Source: an uncultured Acetatifactor sp. | GTDB taxonomy: Bacteria; Bacillota; Clostridia; Lachnospirales; Lachnospiraceae | Length of the DNA: 64,000 nucleotides | Direction: 5' to 3' | Assembly (NCBI GenBank): GCA_910585015.1 | Contig: CAJUCT010000003.1 | Coordinates: forward strand, 16,665-80,664 | Shown here: in pieces, positions 33,147 through 42,476 of the stretch | How positions within the stretch are numbered: position 1 is the first letter of the stretch | How the letters are laid out: every line of letters starts with the position of its first letter | The notes under the pieces: generated by a model | Seen by the model: the letters and a program-made list of their open reading frames with translations, nothing else | The model's database searches: none | What the model was told of the DNA's origin: nothing | Made by a program: the position numbers and the translations under genes

Positions 33147-35228
33147 ATGGCAAAAAATCTGGTTATTCTGGAGTCACCTGCCAAGGTGAAGACAGTGAAA
33201 AAAATATTGGGAGCCAATTACGAGGTGGCCGCCAGCGGCGGTCATGTGCGGGATCTGCCCAAGAGCAGCCTGGGAATTGACGTGGAGCATGACTATGAGC
33301 CCAAGTACATCACCATCCGGGGAAAAGGCGATGTGCTGGCGGGCCTGCGCAAGGAAGTGAAAAAGGCCGACAAGATCTATCTGGCAACCGACCCTGATCG
33401 AGAGGGGGAAGCCATCTCCTGGCATCTGGTGCATGCTCTGAAACTTAAAGAAATGACGGACAAAAAAGTATACCGCATCACCTTCAACGAGATCACCAAA
33501 AGCGCCGTGAAGGAGTCCCTGAAAAACGCCAGGGAGATCAACATGGATCTGGTGGATGCCCAGCAGGCCCGGCGGGCCCTGGACCGGATGGTGGGGTACC
33601 GTATCTCCCCCCTTTTGTGGGCCAAAGTAAAGAGGGGCTTAAGCGCGGGCCGGGTGCAGTCCGTGGCGCTGCGCATCATCTGTGACCGGGAGGCGGAGAT
33701 AGGCGCCTTTATCCCGGAGGAATACTGGACCCTGGACGCAAGTCTTAAGGTGGCGGGGGAGAAAAAGCCCGTGACAGCTAAATATCACGGCCAGGGCGGC
33801 CGTAAGGCGGAAATTCACAGCAAGGAACAGATGGATGCCCTGCTAGAGAGTCTGGAGGGCGCCTCCTGGCAGGTGACGGAGGTAAAAAAGGGTGAGCGGG
33901 TCAAGAAAGCTCCCCTGCCCTTTACCACTTCCACTTTGCAGCAGGAGGCCAGCAAGGTGCTGAATTTTTCTACCCAGAAGACCATGCGGCTGGCCCAGCA
34001 GCTCTACGAGGGCGTGGAACTGAAGGGGGAGGGCACGGTGGGCCTGATCACCTACCTGCGTACCGATTCCACCCGTGTATCCGAGGAAGCGGAGCAGGCG
34101 GCCCGGGTCTATATCGTAAAGCATCACGGTGAAAAATATGCCGCCGAGGCCGTGACCGTAAAAAAGAATGAGCAGAAGATCCAGGATGCCCATGAGGCTA
34201 TCCGCCCTACGGACATCGAGAGGATTCCGGCGGCGGTGAAGGAGCAGCTGCCCCGGGATCTTATGCGGCTGTATCAGTTGATCTGGAAACGGTTTGTGGC
34301 CAGCCGTATGGCGGGAGCGGAATATGAGACCGTATCCACCAAAATCGAAGCTGCGGGGCATGTGTTCACCATGGCGGCGTCCACCAGGGTATTTGACGGC
34401 TATATGGCTATCTACACCCAGGAGGAAGACAGGGAGGAGAATAACCGTATCAGACATGAACTGTCTGTAGCCAGTGAACTTTCCCTGATGGGTCTGGAGC
34501 CGAAGCAGCACTTTACCCAGCCTCCCGCCCATTACACGGAGGCTTCCCTGGTGAAGGCCCTGGAGGAACTGGGCATAGGCCGTCCCAGCACTTACGCGCC
34601 CACCATCACCACCATACTGGCCAGACGCTATGTGGCAAAGGAGAATAAAAACCTCTATGTTACAGAACTGGGCGAGGTGGTGAACCAGATGATGCTGGAG
34701 GCATTCCCCAGCATTGTGGATGTGCATTTTACGGCCAATATGGAGGCTCTGTTGGACGGAGTGGAGATGGGGACGGTGAAGTGGAAGACCGTCATCTCCA
34801 ATTTTTATCCCGATCTGGATGAGGCGGTGAAAAAAGCCGAGAAAGTCCTGGAGAAAGTCACCATAGCCGACGAGGTTTCCGACGAGGTCTGCGAACTCTG
34901 CGGCAGGCAGATGGTGATCAAGTACGGCCCCCATGGCAGATTTCTGGCCTGTCCGGGTTTCCCGGACTGCCGCAACACCAAGCCCTACTTTGAAAAGATT
35001 GGCGTGGCCTGTCCCAAATGCGGCAAGGACATCGTGATGAAAAAGACCCAGAAGGGCAGGCGTTACTTTGGCTGTATCGGCTATCCCGACTGCGATTTTA
35101 TGGTGTGGCAGAAGCCCTCAGAGCAGAAGTGTCCGAAATGCGGCGGCGTTATGCTGGAGAAGGGCAACAAGCTGGTATGCGCGGACGGAGAGTGCGGTCA
35201 CGTGACGGCGGCTTCCGCCAAGGACTGA
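33147..35228 (+). CDS. topA: DNA topoisomerase I
   Basis: The 693 residues show a Toprim domain (ILESPAKVKTVKKIL; DPDREGEAI), the catalytic tyrosine Y303 in TYLRTDSTR, the clamp and three C-terminal four-Cys zinc ribbons (CELCGRQM...CPGFPDC; CPKCGKDI...CIGYPDC; CPKCGGVM...CADGEC). It relaxes negative supercoils. The start is MAKNLVILES, preceded by AAGGAAT; the longer frame from 32973 overlaps the promoter. Confidence 0.96.
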   Translation: MAKNLVILESPAKVKTVKKILGANYEVAASGGHVRDLPKSSLGIDVEHDYEPKYITIRGKGDVLAGLRKEVKKADKIYLATDPDREGEAISWHLVHALKLKEMTDKKVYRITFNEITKSAVKESLKNAREINMDLVDAQQARRALDRMVGYRISPLLWAKVKRGLSAGRVQSVALRIICDREAEIGAFIPEEYWTLDASLKVAGEKKPVTAKYHGQGGRKAEIHSKEQMDALLESLEGASWQVTEVKKGERVKKAPLPFTTSTLQQEASKVLNFSTQKTMRLAQQLYEGVELKGEGTVGLITYLRTDSTRVSEEAEQAARVYIVKHHGEKYAAEAVTVKKNEQKIQDAHEAIRPTDIERIPAAVKEQLPRDLMRLYQLIWKRFVASRMAGAEYETVSTKIEAAGHVFTMAASTRVFDGYMAIYTQEEDREENNRIRHELSVASELSLMGLEPKQHFTQPPAHYTEASLVKALEELGIGRPSTYAPTITTILARRYVAKENKNLYVTELGEVVNQMMLEAFPSIVDVHFTANMEALLDGVEMGTVKWKTVISNFYPDLDEAVKKAEKVLEKVTIADEVSDEVCELCGRQMVIKYGPHGRFLACPGFPDCRNTKPYFEKIGVACPKCGKDIVMKKTQKGRRYFGCIGYPDCDFMVWQKPSEQKCPKCGGVMLEKGNKLVCADGECGHVTAASAKD

Positions 35229-35253
35229 AATTGGGCGCATTTATTAATGTCAG

Positions 35254-35311
35254 AATATTCTAAAAAATAACGAAAATATGCATTGTAATCTGATTTCATT
35301 TGTGCTAGAAT
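35254..35311 (+). promoter_or_regulatory. codY promoter with possible CodY box
   Basis: TTGTAA, 17 bp, TAGAAT (35283-35311). Upstream, AATATTCTAAAAAAT (35254-35268) matches 12 of 15 positions of the known CodY box AATTTTCWGAAAATT. Autoregulation is plausible but unproven. Confidence 0.5.
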
Positions 35312-35348
35312 ATCCGAGAGGGGTTGAGACTGGGACGGAGGAACGAAG

Positions 35349-36137
35349 ATGAGCAGTGTACAGTTACTGGATAAAACCAGAAAGATTGGAAAGTTATTGC
35401 ATAATAACAATTCCAGCAAGGTGGTTTTCAGCGATATCTGTCGTGTGATGCGGGAGATTCTGAATTCCAACGTGCTGGTGATCAGCCGTAAGGGTAAGGT
35501 ACTGGGCGTGGGCAAGTGCGACAGCGTGGACTCTCTGCCGGAACTGGTGGAAGAGAACGTGGGTGGTTTTGTGGATGGCATGCTGAACGAGAGACTGCTC
35601 GGGGTATTGTCTACAAAGGAGAATGTGAACCTGGAGACCCTGGGCTTTGAAGGCGGGGATATACGCAGGTTCCAGGCTATCATCTCCCCCATTGAGATCG
35701 CGGGGGAAAGACTGGGCACTCTGTTTATCTATAAATGTAACGAACAATATGATATAGACGATATAATCCTGTGCGAGTATGGAACCACGGTGGTGGGCCT
35801 GGAGATGCTTCGGGCCGTCAGCGAGGAAAGCGCCGAGGAGAGCCGCAAGGTGGCAGTGGTAAAATCTGCCATCAGCACCCTTTCTTTCTCGGAGATGGAA
35901 GCCATCACTCATATTTTTGACGAGTTAAACGGCATGGAGGGCATTCTGGTAGCCAGCAAGATCGCTGACCGGGTGGGGATCACCAGATCTGTTATCGTCA
36001 ACGCCCTGCGCAAGTTTGAGAGTGCCGGAGTCATCGAATCCCGCTCTTCGGGCATGAAGGGAACCTATATCAAAGTGCTTAACGATGTGGTGTTTGATGA
36101 GATCGAGGAACTGAAGAGGCAGAACCAAAGGGGGTAG
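35349..36137 (+). CDS. codY: GTP- and branched-chain-amino-acid-sensing repressor CodY
   Basis: The 262-residue protein is full-length CodY: an N-terminal GAF domain (residues 1-155, MSSVQLLDKTRKIGKLL, SPIEIAGERLGTLFIYK) that binds branched-chain amino acids, and a C-terminal winged helix with ASKIADRVGITRSVIVNALR and SRSSGMKGTYIKVLN. It controls nutrient-limitation genes, often including motility in Clostridia. It lies directly upstream of the flagellar operon, separated by a terminator. Confidence 0.95.
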   Translation: MSSVQLLDKTRKIGKLLHNNNSSKVVFSDICRVMREILNSNVLVISRKGKVLGVGKCDSVDSLPELVEENVGGFVDGMLNERLLGVLSTKENVNLETLGFEGGDIRRFQAIISPIEIAGERLGTLFIYKCNEQYDIDDIILCEYGTTVVGLEMLRAVSEESAEESRKVAVVKSAISTLSFSEMEAITHIFDELNGMEGILVASKIADRVGITRSVIVNALRKFESAGVIESRSSGMKGTYIKVLNDVVFDEIEELKRQNQRG

Positions 36138-36164
36138 GGCACAGGGAGGTGTGGAAACAAAGGC

Positions 36165-36211
36165 AAAAGGATTTATTGTTAGGGCAATAGGTCCTTTTTC
36201 ATTTTTTTTTT
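36165..36211 (+). terminator. Intrinsic terminator after codY
   Basis: AAAAGGA (36165-36171) pairs with TCCTTTT (36192-36198), with inner ATTG/CAAT pairs, followed by a long T-run. Confidence 0.8.
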
Positions 36212-36222
36212 AACAAAAAGTA

Positions 36223-36250
36223 TTGTGTTTTTTTGTAAATTACATATAAT
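36223..36250 (+). promoter_or_regulatory. Sigma-A-like promoter of the flagellar operon
   Basis: TTGTGT, 16 bp, TATAAT, ending 58 bp before flgB. No sigma-28 consensus is seen here, and the leader is too short for a c-di-GMP riboswitch. Confidence 0.6.
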
Positions 36251-36308
36251 AGAATATATTGGGTTTTGCATATATAAAGACATAGGTTTTATTGAAAATG
36301 GAGGGATT

Positions 36309-36698
36309 ATGTTTAGCTCGAATGTTTTTGACTACATAAGTGTTCTGGATAAGGCGGCCGACGCGTCCTGGATGCGTCATGTGGCATTATCCAATAATGT
36401 TTCCAATGCTACCACGCCAGGCTATAAGCGGCAGGACGTGGCATTTGAATCGGAACTGCGCAAGGCTCTGGGCAGCTGTAAGCACGAGTCCATGGATGCC
36501 AAGGTGGCGAGAGTGAAAAATGTGTCCGTAAGGCCGGTGGCCTATACGGATTATTCTACGTTATCCTACAGGCTTGACGGCAACAATGTGGATCCGGACT
36601 CTGAGCCTGTGATGTTGTCTGAGAATTACCTGAAATACCAGGGGCTGATGGCTGCAATCAACAATGAATTCCAGAATTTGCAGGTTGTACTTAAATAG
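36309..36698 (+). CDS. flgB: Flagellar basal-body rod protein FlgB
   Basis: The 129-residue protein has the rod/hook N-terminal motif SWMRHVALSNNVSNATTPGYKRQD and a C-terminal helix NEFQNLQVVLK. It forms part of the proximal rod. ATG 36309 follows GGAGGG; the upstream extension overlaps the promoter. It is the first gene of the fla/che operon. Confidence 0.93.
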   Translation: MFSSNVFDYISVLDKAADASWMRHVALSNNVSNATTPGYKRQDVAFESELRKALGSCKHESMDAKVARVKNVSVRPVAYTDYSTLSYRLDGNNVDPDSEPVMLSENYLKYQGLMAAINNEFQNLQVVLK

Positions 36699-36718
36699 AA
36701 AAGTGAGGTATTATTATT

Positions 36719-37177
36719 ATGAACATTTTTTCTGCTTTTAATATCAACGCTTCCGGTATGACGGCCCAGAGATACCGTATGGATATTATCTCTGAGAACG
36801 TAGCCAATGCCCAGAGTACCCGGACGGAGGATGGAACTCCCTACAGGCGCAAAGTTGTGGCCTTTGCGGAAAAGGGCGGCAACGGTTCCTTTGTCAACGC
36901 CTTGAACAGCGCCATAGGGTATTACGGCGCAGGTTTTTCAGGCAGCGGTGTGAAGATTACAGGCGTATATAAGGACTATAAGACAGAGATGAAGATGGTA
37001 TATGATCCCTCCCATCCGGACGCGGACGAGGATGGCTATGTGATGATGCCCAATGTCAGCATCATCACGGAAATGACCAATATGATCGATGCCAGCAGGG
37101 CCTACGAGGCCAATGCCACAGCGTTTAATGCCAGCAAAGCCATGGTGCAGCAGGGACTGCAGCTGGGACAGTCATAA
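36719..37177 (+). CDS. flgC: Flagellar basal-body rod protein FlgC
   Basis: The 152 residues begin FNINASGMTAQRYRMDIISENVANAQST, the rod-protein motif, and end with SRAYEANATAFNASKAMVQQ, the C-terminal helix typical of FlgC. DPSHPDADEDGYV is the FlgC-specific block. It builds the proximal rod and is 20 bp after flgB. Confidence 0.95.
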   Translation: MNIFSAFNINASGMTAQRYRMDIISENVANAQSTRTEDGTPYRRKVVAFAEKGGNGSFVNALNSAIGYYGAGFSGSGVKITGVYKDYKTEMKMVYDPSHPDADEDGYVMMPNVSIITEMTNMIDASRAYEANATAFNASKAMVQQGLQLGQS

Positions 37178-37213
37178 TGGCTGTGGAGTGAAAGGAAAGG
37201 AGCAATACATATT

Positions 37214-37558
37214 ATGGATTACGCATCAGCAATCAATAGCATATCTTCCCTGGGCCTGGATCAGGTCACAGGCACAAGGTTGAATACATTGACAGGAGCC
37301 CTCACCAAAGAGGACAGTACGGTGGAGGGCACCATGTTTGATGCTTTCCTGAATTCGGCGATAGACAGTCTCAAGACAACTAACAGTTATCTTTCCGATT
37401 CGGAGAATGAGAAAATCAGATTTGCCCTGGGCGAGACAGAGAATGCGCATGACTTGAGCGTGGCCATGCAGAAGGCGTCCGACGCATTGCAGTATACAGT
37501 GGCTTTTCGTGACAAGCTGCTGGAGGCATACAACTCGATCATGCAGATGCAGATTTAA
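37214..37558 (+). CDS. fliE: Flagellar hook-basal body protein FliE
   Basis: The 114-residue protein has the C-terminal FliE signature AHDLSVAMQKASDALQYTVAFRDKLLEAYNSIMQMQI. It joins the MS ring to the rod. It ends 102 bp before fliF, where a hairpin is found. Confidence 0.93.
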   Translation: MDYASAINSISSLGLDQVTGTRLNTLTGALTKEDSTVEGTMFDAFLNSAIDSLKTTNSYLSDSENEKIRFALGETENAHDLSVAMQKASDALQYTVAFRDKLLEAYNSIMQMQI

Positions 37559-37581
37559 CAATACAATAGCTTATATTCATT

Positions 37582-37610
37582 CGGGGTAAGTCACTTCGTG
37601 ATTTACTCCG
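37582..37610 (+). other. Intercistronic hairpin fliE-fliF
   Basis: CGGGGTAAGTCA (37582-37593) pairs with TGATTTACTCCG (37599-37610) with two wobble pairs and a five-base loop. A six-T run lies 13 bp further on, so it may terminate weakly or be a processing or stability element. Confidence 0.6.
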
Positions 37611-37660
37611 CAATGCATGTGCTTTTTTAACTATATTAAGCAGTCACAGAGGAGAAACTT

Positions 37661-39256
37661 ATGTTAGACAGGCTAAAAGAAATTCAGGCCAAAGTGCTTG
37701 AATGGTGGAATAAGTTTACATCCAAACAGAAAACGATCATTATTGCCATTGTGGCCATCGTGATTTTTGCATTTGCGATCTTGATATATGTGTTTTCCAG
37801 GCCGCAGTACACACGTCTTATGAACTGTGAGACGGCCACCGAAGCTTCTACAGTTATGGATACACTGGAGTCGGCGGGCATTGATTGTAAGCTGTCCAAT
37901 GACGGCCTGCGTATTGATGTGAATGTGAATCAGGTATCAAATGCGCAACGGGCACTGGGTTCTGCGGGTCTGACTTCGACGGAGCCGAATATCAAGAGCG
38001 TGACGGATGCCGGCATGTCGGCTACGGAATCGGATAAGCAGAAGCTGTACTCGGACTTTAAGCGCCAGGAACTGGAACAGGTCTTTAAAAGTTATGATTC
38101 GGTCAGGGACTGCCAGGTGAGACTGTCTCTGGTGGAGCAGGATGGCACATTGGCCCGCACAAAACAGGAGTCCTTCGTGTACATATGTCTGGAACTGGAC
38201 GGCGCGTTTACCTCGGATAACGCGGCCACCATGGCCAGGGCGGCCGCTACCTCGGTGGGCAACGCTACCACCTCCAATATCTTTATCAGCGATACGGCGG
38301 GCAACACGCTGTTTTCCGGAGATGAGGATTATACACTGACAGGTTCTACCATCAGCCAGATCGAAGCCCAGAACGCGGCGGAGAGTTATATCCGCTCTAA
38401 AGTAAAGCAGGCGCTCCTTGGCACAGGATTGTTTGAGACCATGGATGTGGCGACTTTTTTGAAATTTGACTACTCCGAGTACGAGGAGACCCGACATAAT
38501 TACATGGCTCAAGACGGCAGAGAGGAGGGGCTGATAGGCCATCAGTCCGTTGAGGAGAGCGAGAGCACAGGCGGCACCGCCAATATTCCCGGTACGGATT
38601 CCAACGACGAGGATGACTACATGCTGGATCTCAACGGAGCGACCTCGTCCAGTTCCAGCGCGACGGACACGGATCGCGTACTGGATGAAACCATCATGAA
38701 AATCCTTACTCCGGCGGGAATTATCGACTATGACAATTCCTCTCTGACGGTGACGGCCCGCAGTTTTGATGTGGTGTATGAGGAGGTCATAGAGCGGCAG
38801 GGGCTTCTGGATGTAATGACCTGGGAGGAGTACAAGGCGAACAACAGCGCTTCATCCAGAATGGAGGTTGACGACGACTTTTACGATGCCGTGGCTACAG
38901 CCACCGGTATTTCCAGGGATAAGATCACTATTATAGCGTACCGGGAGAACTTGTTCTTCGACAAGGAGGGGTTGAATGTAAACTGGACCGATATCCTGAG
39001 TATTGTCATGATCGTGATTATTCTGGCGCTGCTGGCCTTCGTGATCCTGCGGAGCATGGTTTCTAAAAAGGATACAGACCAGGAGGAGGAACTGTCGGTG
39101 GAAAACCTGCTGCAGTCCACGCCGGACAGCGAGTTGGAGGATATCGAAGTGGAGAGCAAATCCGATACACGCAAACTGATCGAGCGATTTGTAGACGAGA
39201 ATCCGGAGGCGGTGGCGAGCCTGCTGCGCAACTGGTTAAACGAAGATTGGGGGTAA
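37661..39256 (+). CDS. fliF: Flagellar MS-ring protein FliF
   Basis: The 531-residue protein has two membrane helices (about residues 25-46 and 445-468), the ring-building YscJ-type domains (QVSNAQRALGSAGL, RQELEQVFKSYDSV, VRLSL) and a cytoplasmic C-terminus that contacts FliG (IERFVDENPEAVASLLRNWLNED). It forms the MS ring that houses the export gate. The SD GAGGAG lies before ATG. Confidence 0.95.
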   Translation: MLDRLKEIQAKVLEWWNKFTSKQKTIIIAIVAIVIFAFAILIYVFSRPQYTRLMNCETATEASTVMDTLESAGIDCKLSNDGLRIDVNVNQVSNAQRALGSAGLTSTEPNIKSVTDAGMSATESDKQKLYSDFKRQELEQVFKSYDSVRDCQVRLSLVEQDGTLARTKQESFVYICLELDGAFTSDNAATMARAAATSVGNATTSNIFISDTAGNTLFSGDEDYTLTGSTISQIEAQNAAESYIRSKVKQALLGTGLFETMDVATFLKFDYSEYEETRHNYMAQDGREEGLIGHQSVEESESTGGTANIPGTDSNDEDDYMLDLNGATSSSSSATDTDRVLDETIMKILTPAGIIDYDNSSLTVTARSFDVVYEEVIERQGLLDVMTWEEYKANNSASSRMEVDDDFYDAVATATGISRDKITIIAYRENLFFDKEGLNVNWTDILSIVMIVIILALLAFVILRSMVSKKDTDQEEELSVENLLQSTPDSELEDIEVESKSDTRKLIERFVDENPEAVASLLRNWLNEDWG

Positions 39257-39260
39257 GGGC

Positions 39261-40271
39261 ATGGCAAAAGATGATGGCATATCCGGTCTGCAAAAGGCTG
39301 CGATTTTGTTGATCGTGCTGGGACCGGAGCGCTCAGCCAATATATTTAAGCATTTGAAGGAAGAGGAGATAGAGGAACTCACGCTGGAGATCGCCAACAC
39401 CCGCAGCGTGACTCCCCAGGTGAAGGAAGATATCCTGAATGAGTTTTATGAGGTTTGTCTGGCCCAGCAGTATATTGCGGAGGGCGGAATTACCTATGCC
39501 AAGGAATTGTTGGAGAAGGCTCTGGGCAACGAGAAGGCTATGGATGTTATCGGCAAGCTGACGGCTTCTCTCCAGGTCAAGCCCTTCGAGTTTGTGCGCA
39601 AGACGGATGCTTCCCAGCTTCTTAACTTTATTCAGGATGAACATCCCCAGACTATTGCACTTATTTTGTCTTATCTGTCCGCAGGGCAGTCGGCCATGAT
39701 TATCTCGGCGCTGCCGCCTGAAAAACAGGCGGATGTGGCAAAACGTATTGCCGTGATGGATCGAACCAGTCCGGATGTAATAAAAGAGGTGGAAAAGGTG
39801 CTGGAATCCAAACTTTCCAATCTGGTCAATCAGGATTACACTATCATCGGCGGCGTAGACGCGGTGGTGGAGATTTTGAATACCGTGGACCGGGGAACAG
39901 AGAAGCATATTATGGAAACTCTGGAGATCGAAGAGCCGGAATTGGCAGACGAGATCCGCAAGAAGATGTTCGTATTCGAGGATATCCTGCTTCTGGACGA
40001 CAGGGCTATACAGCAGGTGCTGCGTAATGTGGACAACAACGATCTGGCTATTGCGCTTAAGAATGCCAATGAGCAGGTACAGACGGCAATCTTTGACAAC
40101 ATGTCCAAACGTCTGGCTGTGATGATTAAGGAAGATATGGAATTTATGGGCCCTGTACGTATGAAGGACGTGGAGGAAGCACAGCAGAAGATAGTCAATA
40201 TCATCCGCAAACTGGAGGATTCGGGAGAGATCATTATTTCCAGAGGTGGAGGTGACGAGATCGTTGTATAA
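39261..40271 (+). CDS. fliG: Flagellar motor switch protein FliG
   Basis: The 336 residues form the N, middle and C domains of FliG: LQKAAILLIVLGPERSANIF, the EHPQ motif in DEHPQTIALILSYL, and the torque-generating C domain around DDRAIQQVLRNVDNNDLAIA and IKEDMEFMGPVRMKDVEEAQ. The charged helix interacts with MotA. Its C domain is the reference for the FliG-like part of the HTH protein at 14.7 kb. Confidence 0.96.
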   Translation: MAKDDGISGLQKAAILLIVLGPERSANIFKHLKEEEIEELTLEIANTRSVTPQVKEDILNEFYEVCLAQQYIAEGGITYAKELLEKALGNEKAMDVIGKLTASLQVKPFEFVRKTDASQLLNFIQDEHPQTIALILSYLSAGQSAMIISALPPEKQADVAKRIAVMDRTSPDVIKEVEKVLESKLSNLVNQDYTIIGGVDAVVEILNTVDRGTEKHIMETLEIEEPELADEIRKKMFVFEDILLLDDRAIQQVLRNVDNNDLAIALKNANEQVQTAIFDNMSKRLAVMIKEDMEFMGPVRMKDVEEAQQKIVNIIRKLEDSGEIIISRGGGDEIVV

Positions 40272-41136
40272 CAATTTGCTGAAGCAGGGATATGGTTTTG
40301 TCCTGCATGGTACTGAGGAGAAAAGGGTTATTGACACCAATGACCTGGTGGCCAGGCGGCTGGAGGAACTGAAAAAAGTAGTAAACCGGCAGGGTATGAC
40401 GCAGGATGATGGCTTTACAGAGGGATTTGTACAGGGCATCGAGGCCGAGGATGTGTCTGCATTGCTGAATGCAGGTGACGAGGGCGGCGCTGTGCTGAAG
40501 GCGGAGTCGGCCCAAGAGAAGGCCCAGAGTATTCTGGAGGAGGCTAACACCCAGGCCCAGGCTACCCTGGAGGGCGCGAAAGTCCAGGCTGAACAGATCT
40601 TGCAGGACGCCCGGGGACAGGCTGAAAATATGAAACATGCGGCAATGGAAGAAGGCAGGCTGAGCGGTTACCGAACGGGCAAAGAGAAGGCGGATGCCGA
40701 GGCAGAGGAACTCAGGCGACAGATGAAGGCCAAAGAGGCGCAGCTGGAAGCACAGTACCAAAGCGCTCTGGATCAGATGGAGTCCCAGCTGGTGGAAGCC
40801 ATAACGGGCATCTATGAGCATGTTTTCCATGTAGAACTGTGTTCTTACCGGGATATCCTGGTGCATCTGATCGCCTCCACTCTGCGAAAGGCAGAGGGCA
40901 GCAAGGATTTTCTGGTTCATGTGTCCAAAGAGGATTATTCCTATGTGAGTATGCAGAGGAAACAGCTGCAGGCGGGGCTGCCCGGAAACGGTGTCACCCT
41001 GGAGATTATTGAGGATATGACGGTAGAGAAAGACGGATGCATGATTGAGACGGAGGGCGGCATATTTGACTGCGGGCTGGGCACCCAGCTGGAGCAGCTG
41101 CGCCGGAAACTGATGCTTTTATCCTATACGGGTTAA
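40264..41136 (+). CDS. fliH: Flagellar export protein FliH
   Basis: The FliH-type protein (290 residues from TTG 40264) has a long Ala/Glu/Gln-rich coiled coil (residues 80-180) and a C-terminal domain SYRDILVHLIASTLRKAEGSK that binds FliI. It regulates the export ATPase. The start is uncertain: TTG 40264 has GGAGGTGA seven bases upstream and overlaps the fliG stop by 8 bp, while GTG 40246 or 40252 have no SD. I prefer TTG. Confidence 0.85.
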   Translation: MYNNLLKQGYGFVLHGTEEKRVIDTNDLVARRLEELKKVVNRQGMTQDDGFTEGFVQGIEAEDVSALLNAGDEGGAVLKAESAQEKAQSILEEANTQAQATLEGAKVQAEQILQDARGQAENMKHAAMEEGRLSGYRTGKEKADAEAEELRRQMKAKEAQLEAQYQSALDQMESQLVEAITGIYEHVFHVELCSYRDILVHLIASTLRKAEGSKDFLVHVSKEDYSYVSMQRKQLQAGLPGNGVTLEIIEDMTVEKDGCMIETEGGIFDCGLGTQLEQLRRKLMLLSYTG

Positions 41137-41153
41137 GAAGAGAGTGGTAGCAA

Positions 41154-42473
41154 TTGACGACAAAGAAATTGGACTTAGATAAATATAGCGAAGTGGCGGA
41201 GCAGACCTTCTTCCGGAAGCTGGGCAAGGTGGTCAATGTGGTGGGGCTCACCATCGAATCCGTCGGCCCGGACGCACGGCTGGGAGATGTCTGCCGGATC
41301 GTGCCGGACGGGGCCTCGGCCCAGCCTGTTATGGCGGAGGTAGTGGGTTTTAGGGATAAGAGGACATTGCTTATGCCCTTGGATCAGGTGGAAGGAATCC
41401 GGTTGGGATGTTCCGTGGAGAACACCGGCTATCCGCTGACGGTGACGGTGAGCGAGGAACTGCTGGGCAAGACGGTAAACGGTCTGGGACAGCCGGTGGA
41501 CGGTACCCATATCAAAGGGGGCAGTTATCCCGTGGAGGCGCCGCCCCCGGATCCTCTGCGCCGGGAGATCATCGATACCGTGCTGCCCCTGGGGGTACGC
41601 GCGGTGGACGGCATCATGACCGTGGGAAAAGGGCAGAGAATCGGCATATTTGCCGGTTCCGGTGTGGGAAAATCCACATTGATGGGCATGTTTGCCCGCA
41701 ATACCAAAGCGGATATCAATGTGATCGCTCTGATCGGCGAGCGGGGCCGTGAAGTGAGGGAGTTTATTGAGCGGGATCTGGGCGAGGAGGGTATGCGGCG
41801 CTCCGTGGTGGTGGTGGCCACTTCCGACCGCCCGGCCCTGGAGCGTAAGAAGGCGGCGCTGACTGCCACGGCTATTGCAGAGTATTTCAGGGATCAGGGC
41901 AAGGATGTGCTGCTGATGATGGATTCCCTGACCCGTTTTTCCATGGCGCAGAGAGAGATTGGCCTGGCCAGCGGTGAGCCGCCGGTGTCCAGGGGTTATC
42001 CCCCCAGCGTGTACTCGGAGATGCCCAGGCTTCTGGAGCGGGCAGGACGGTCCCATGTGGGGTCCATCACGGGACTGTACACCGTGTTGGTGGATGGTGA
42101 TGATTTCAATGAACCTATCACTGATACGGCCCGGAGTATTCTGGACGGACACATTATGCTGAATCGCAAGCTGGTACATAAGAACCACTATCCGGCCATC
42201 GACGTGCTGCAGAGTATTTCGCGATGTATGAGCCAGATTGCGACCAGAGAGCATAAACAGCTGGCCGGTAAGCTGAAGAACGTACTGGCCACTTACAATG
42301 AGGCGGAGGACTTGATCAACATCGGCGCTTACAAGAGCGGCAGCAATCCGGAGATTGATTACGCCATCACCATGATTCATCAGGTGAATGAGTTCCTGCA
42401 GCAGGAAGTGGATGAAAAGGTCAGCTTTGAGGAGAGCGTGGAGCGTCTGGAAGAAATGTTTGGAAAGGAATAA
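41154..42473 (+). CDS. fliI: Flagellar export ATPase FliI
   Basis: The 439-residue F1-like ATPase has Walker A GSGVGKST (168-175), DVLLMMDSLTRF (Walker B) and LASGEPPVSRGYPPSVYSEMPRLLERAG, typical of FliI. It powers export of flagellar proteins. The start codon is TTG 41154 (MTTKKLDLDKYSEVAEQ), 17 bp after fliH, with only a weak SD. Confidence 0.95.
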   Translation: MTTKKLDLDKYSEVAEQTFFRKLGKVVNVVGLTIESVGPDARLGDVCRIVPDGASAQPVMAEVVGFRDKRTLLMPLDQVEGIRLGCSVENTGYPLTVTVSEELLGKTVNGLGQPVDGTHIKGGSYPVEAPPPDPLRREIIDTVLPLGVRAVDGIMTVGKGQRIGIFAGSGVGKSTLMGMFARNTKADINVIALIGERGREVREFIERDLGEEGMRRSVVVVATSDRPALERKKAALTATAIAEYFRDQGKDVLLMMDSLTRFSMAQREIGLASGEPPVSRGYPPSVYSEMPRLLERAGRSHVGSITGLYTVLVDGDDFNEPITDTARSILDGHIMLNRKLVHKNHYPAIDVLQSISRCMSQIATREHKQLAGKLKNVLATYNEAEDLINIGAYKSGSNPEIDYAITMIHQVNEFLQQEVDEKVSFEESVERLEEMFGKE

Positions 42474-42476
42474 GCT

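Noticed and set aside
36251..36308. c-di-GMP riboswitch before the flagellar operon
   Set aside because: The leader is only about 50 nt and has no GEMM-like structure.
39333..40550. 405-codon antisense frame opposite fliG/fliH
   Set aside because: Shadow of fliG, whose motifs are all present on the plus strand.
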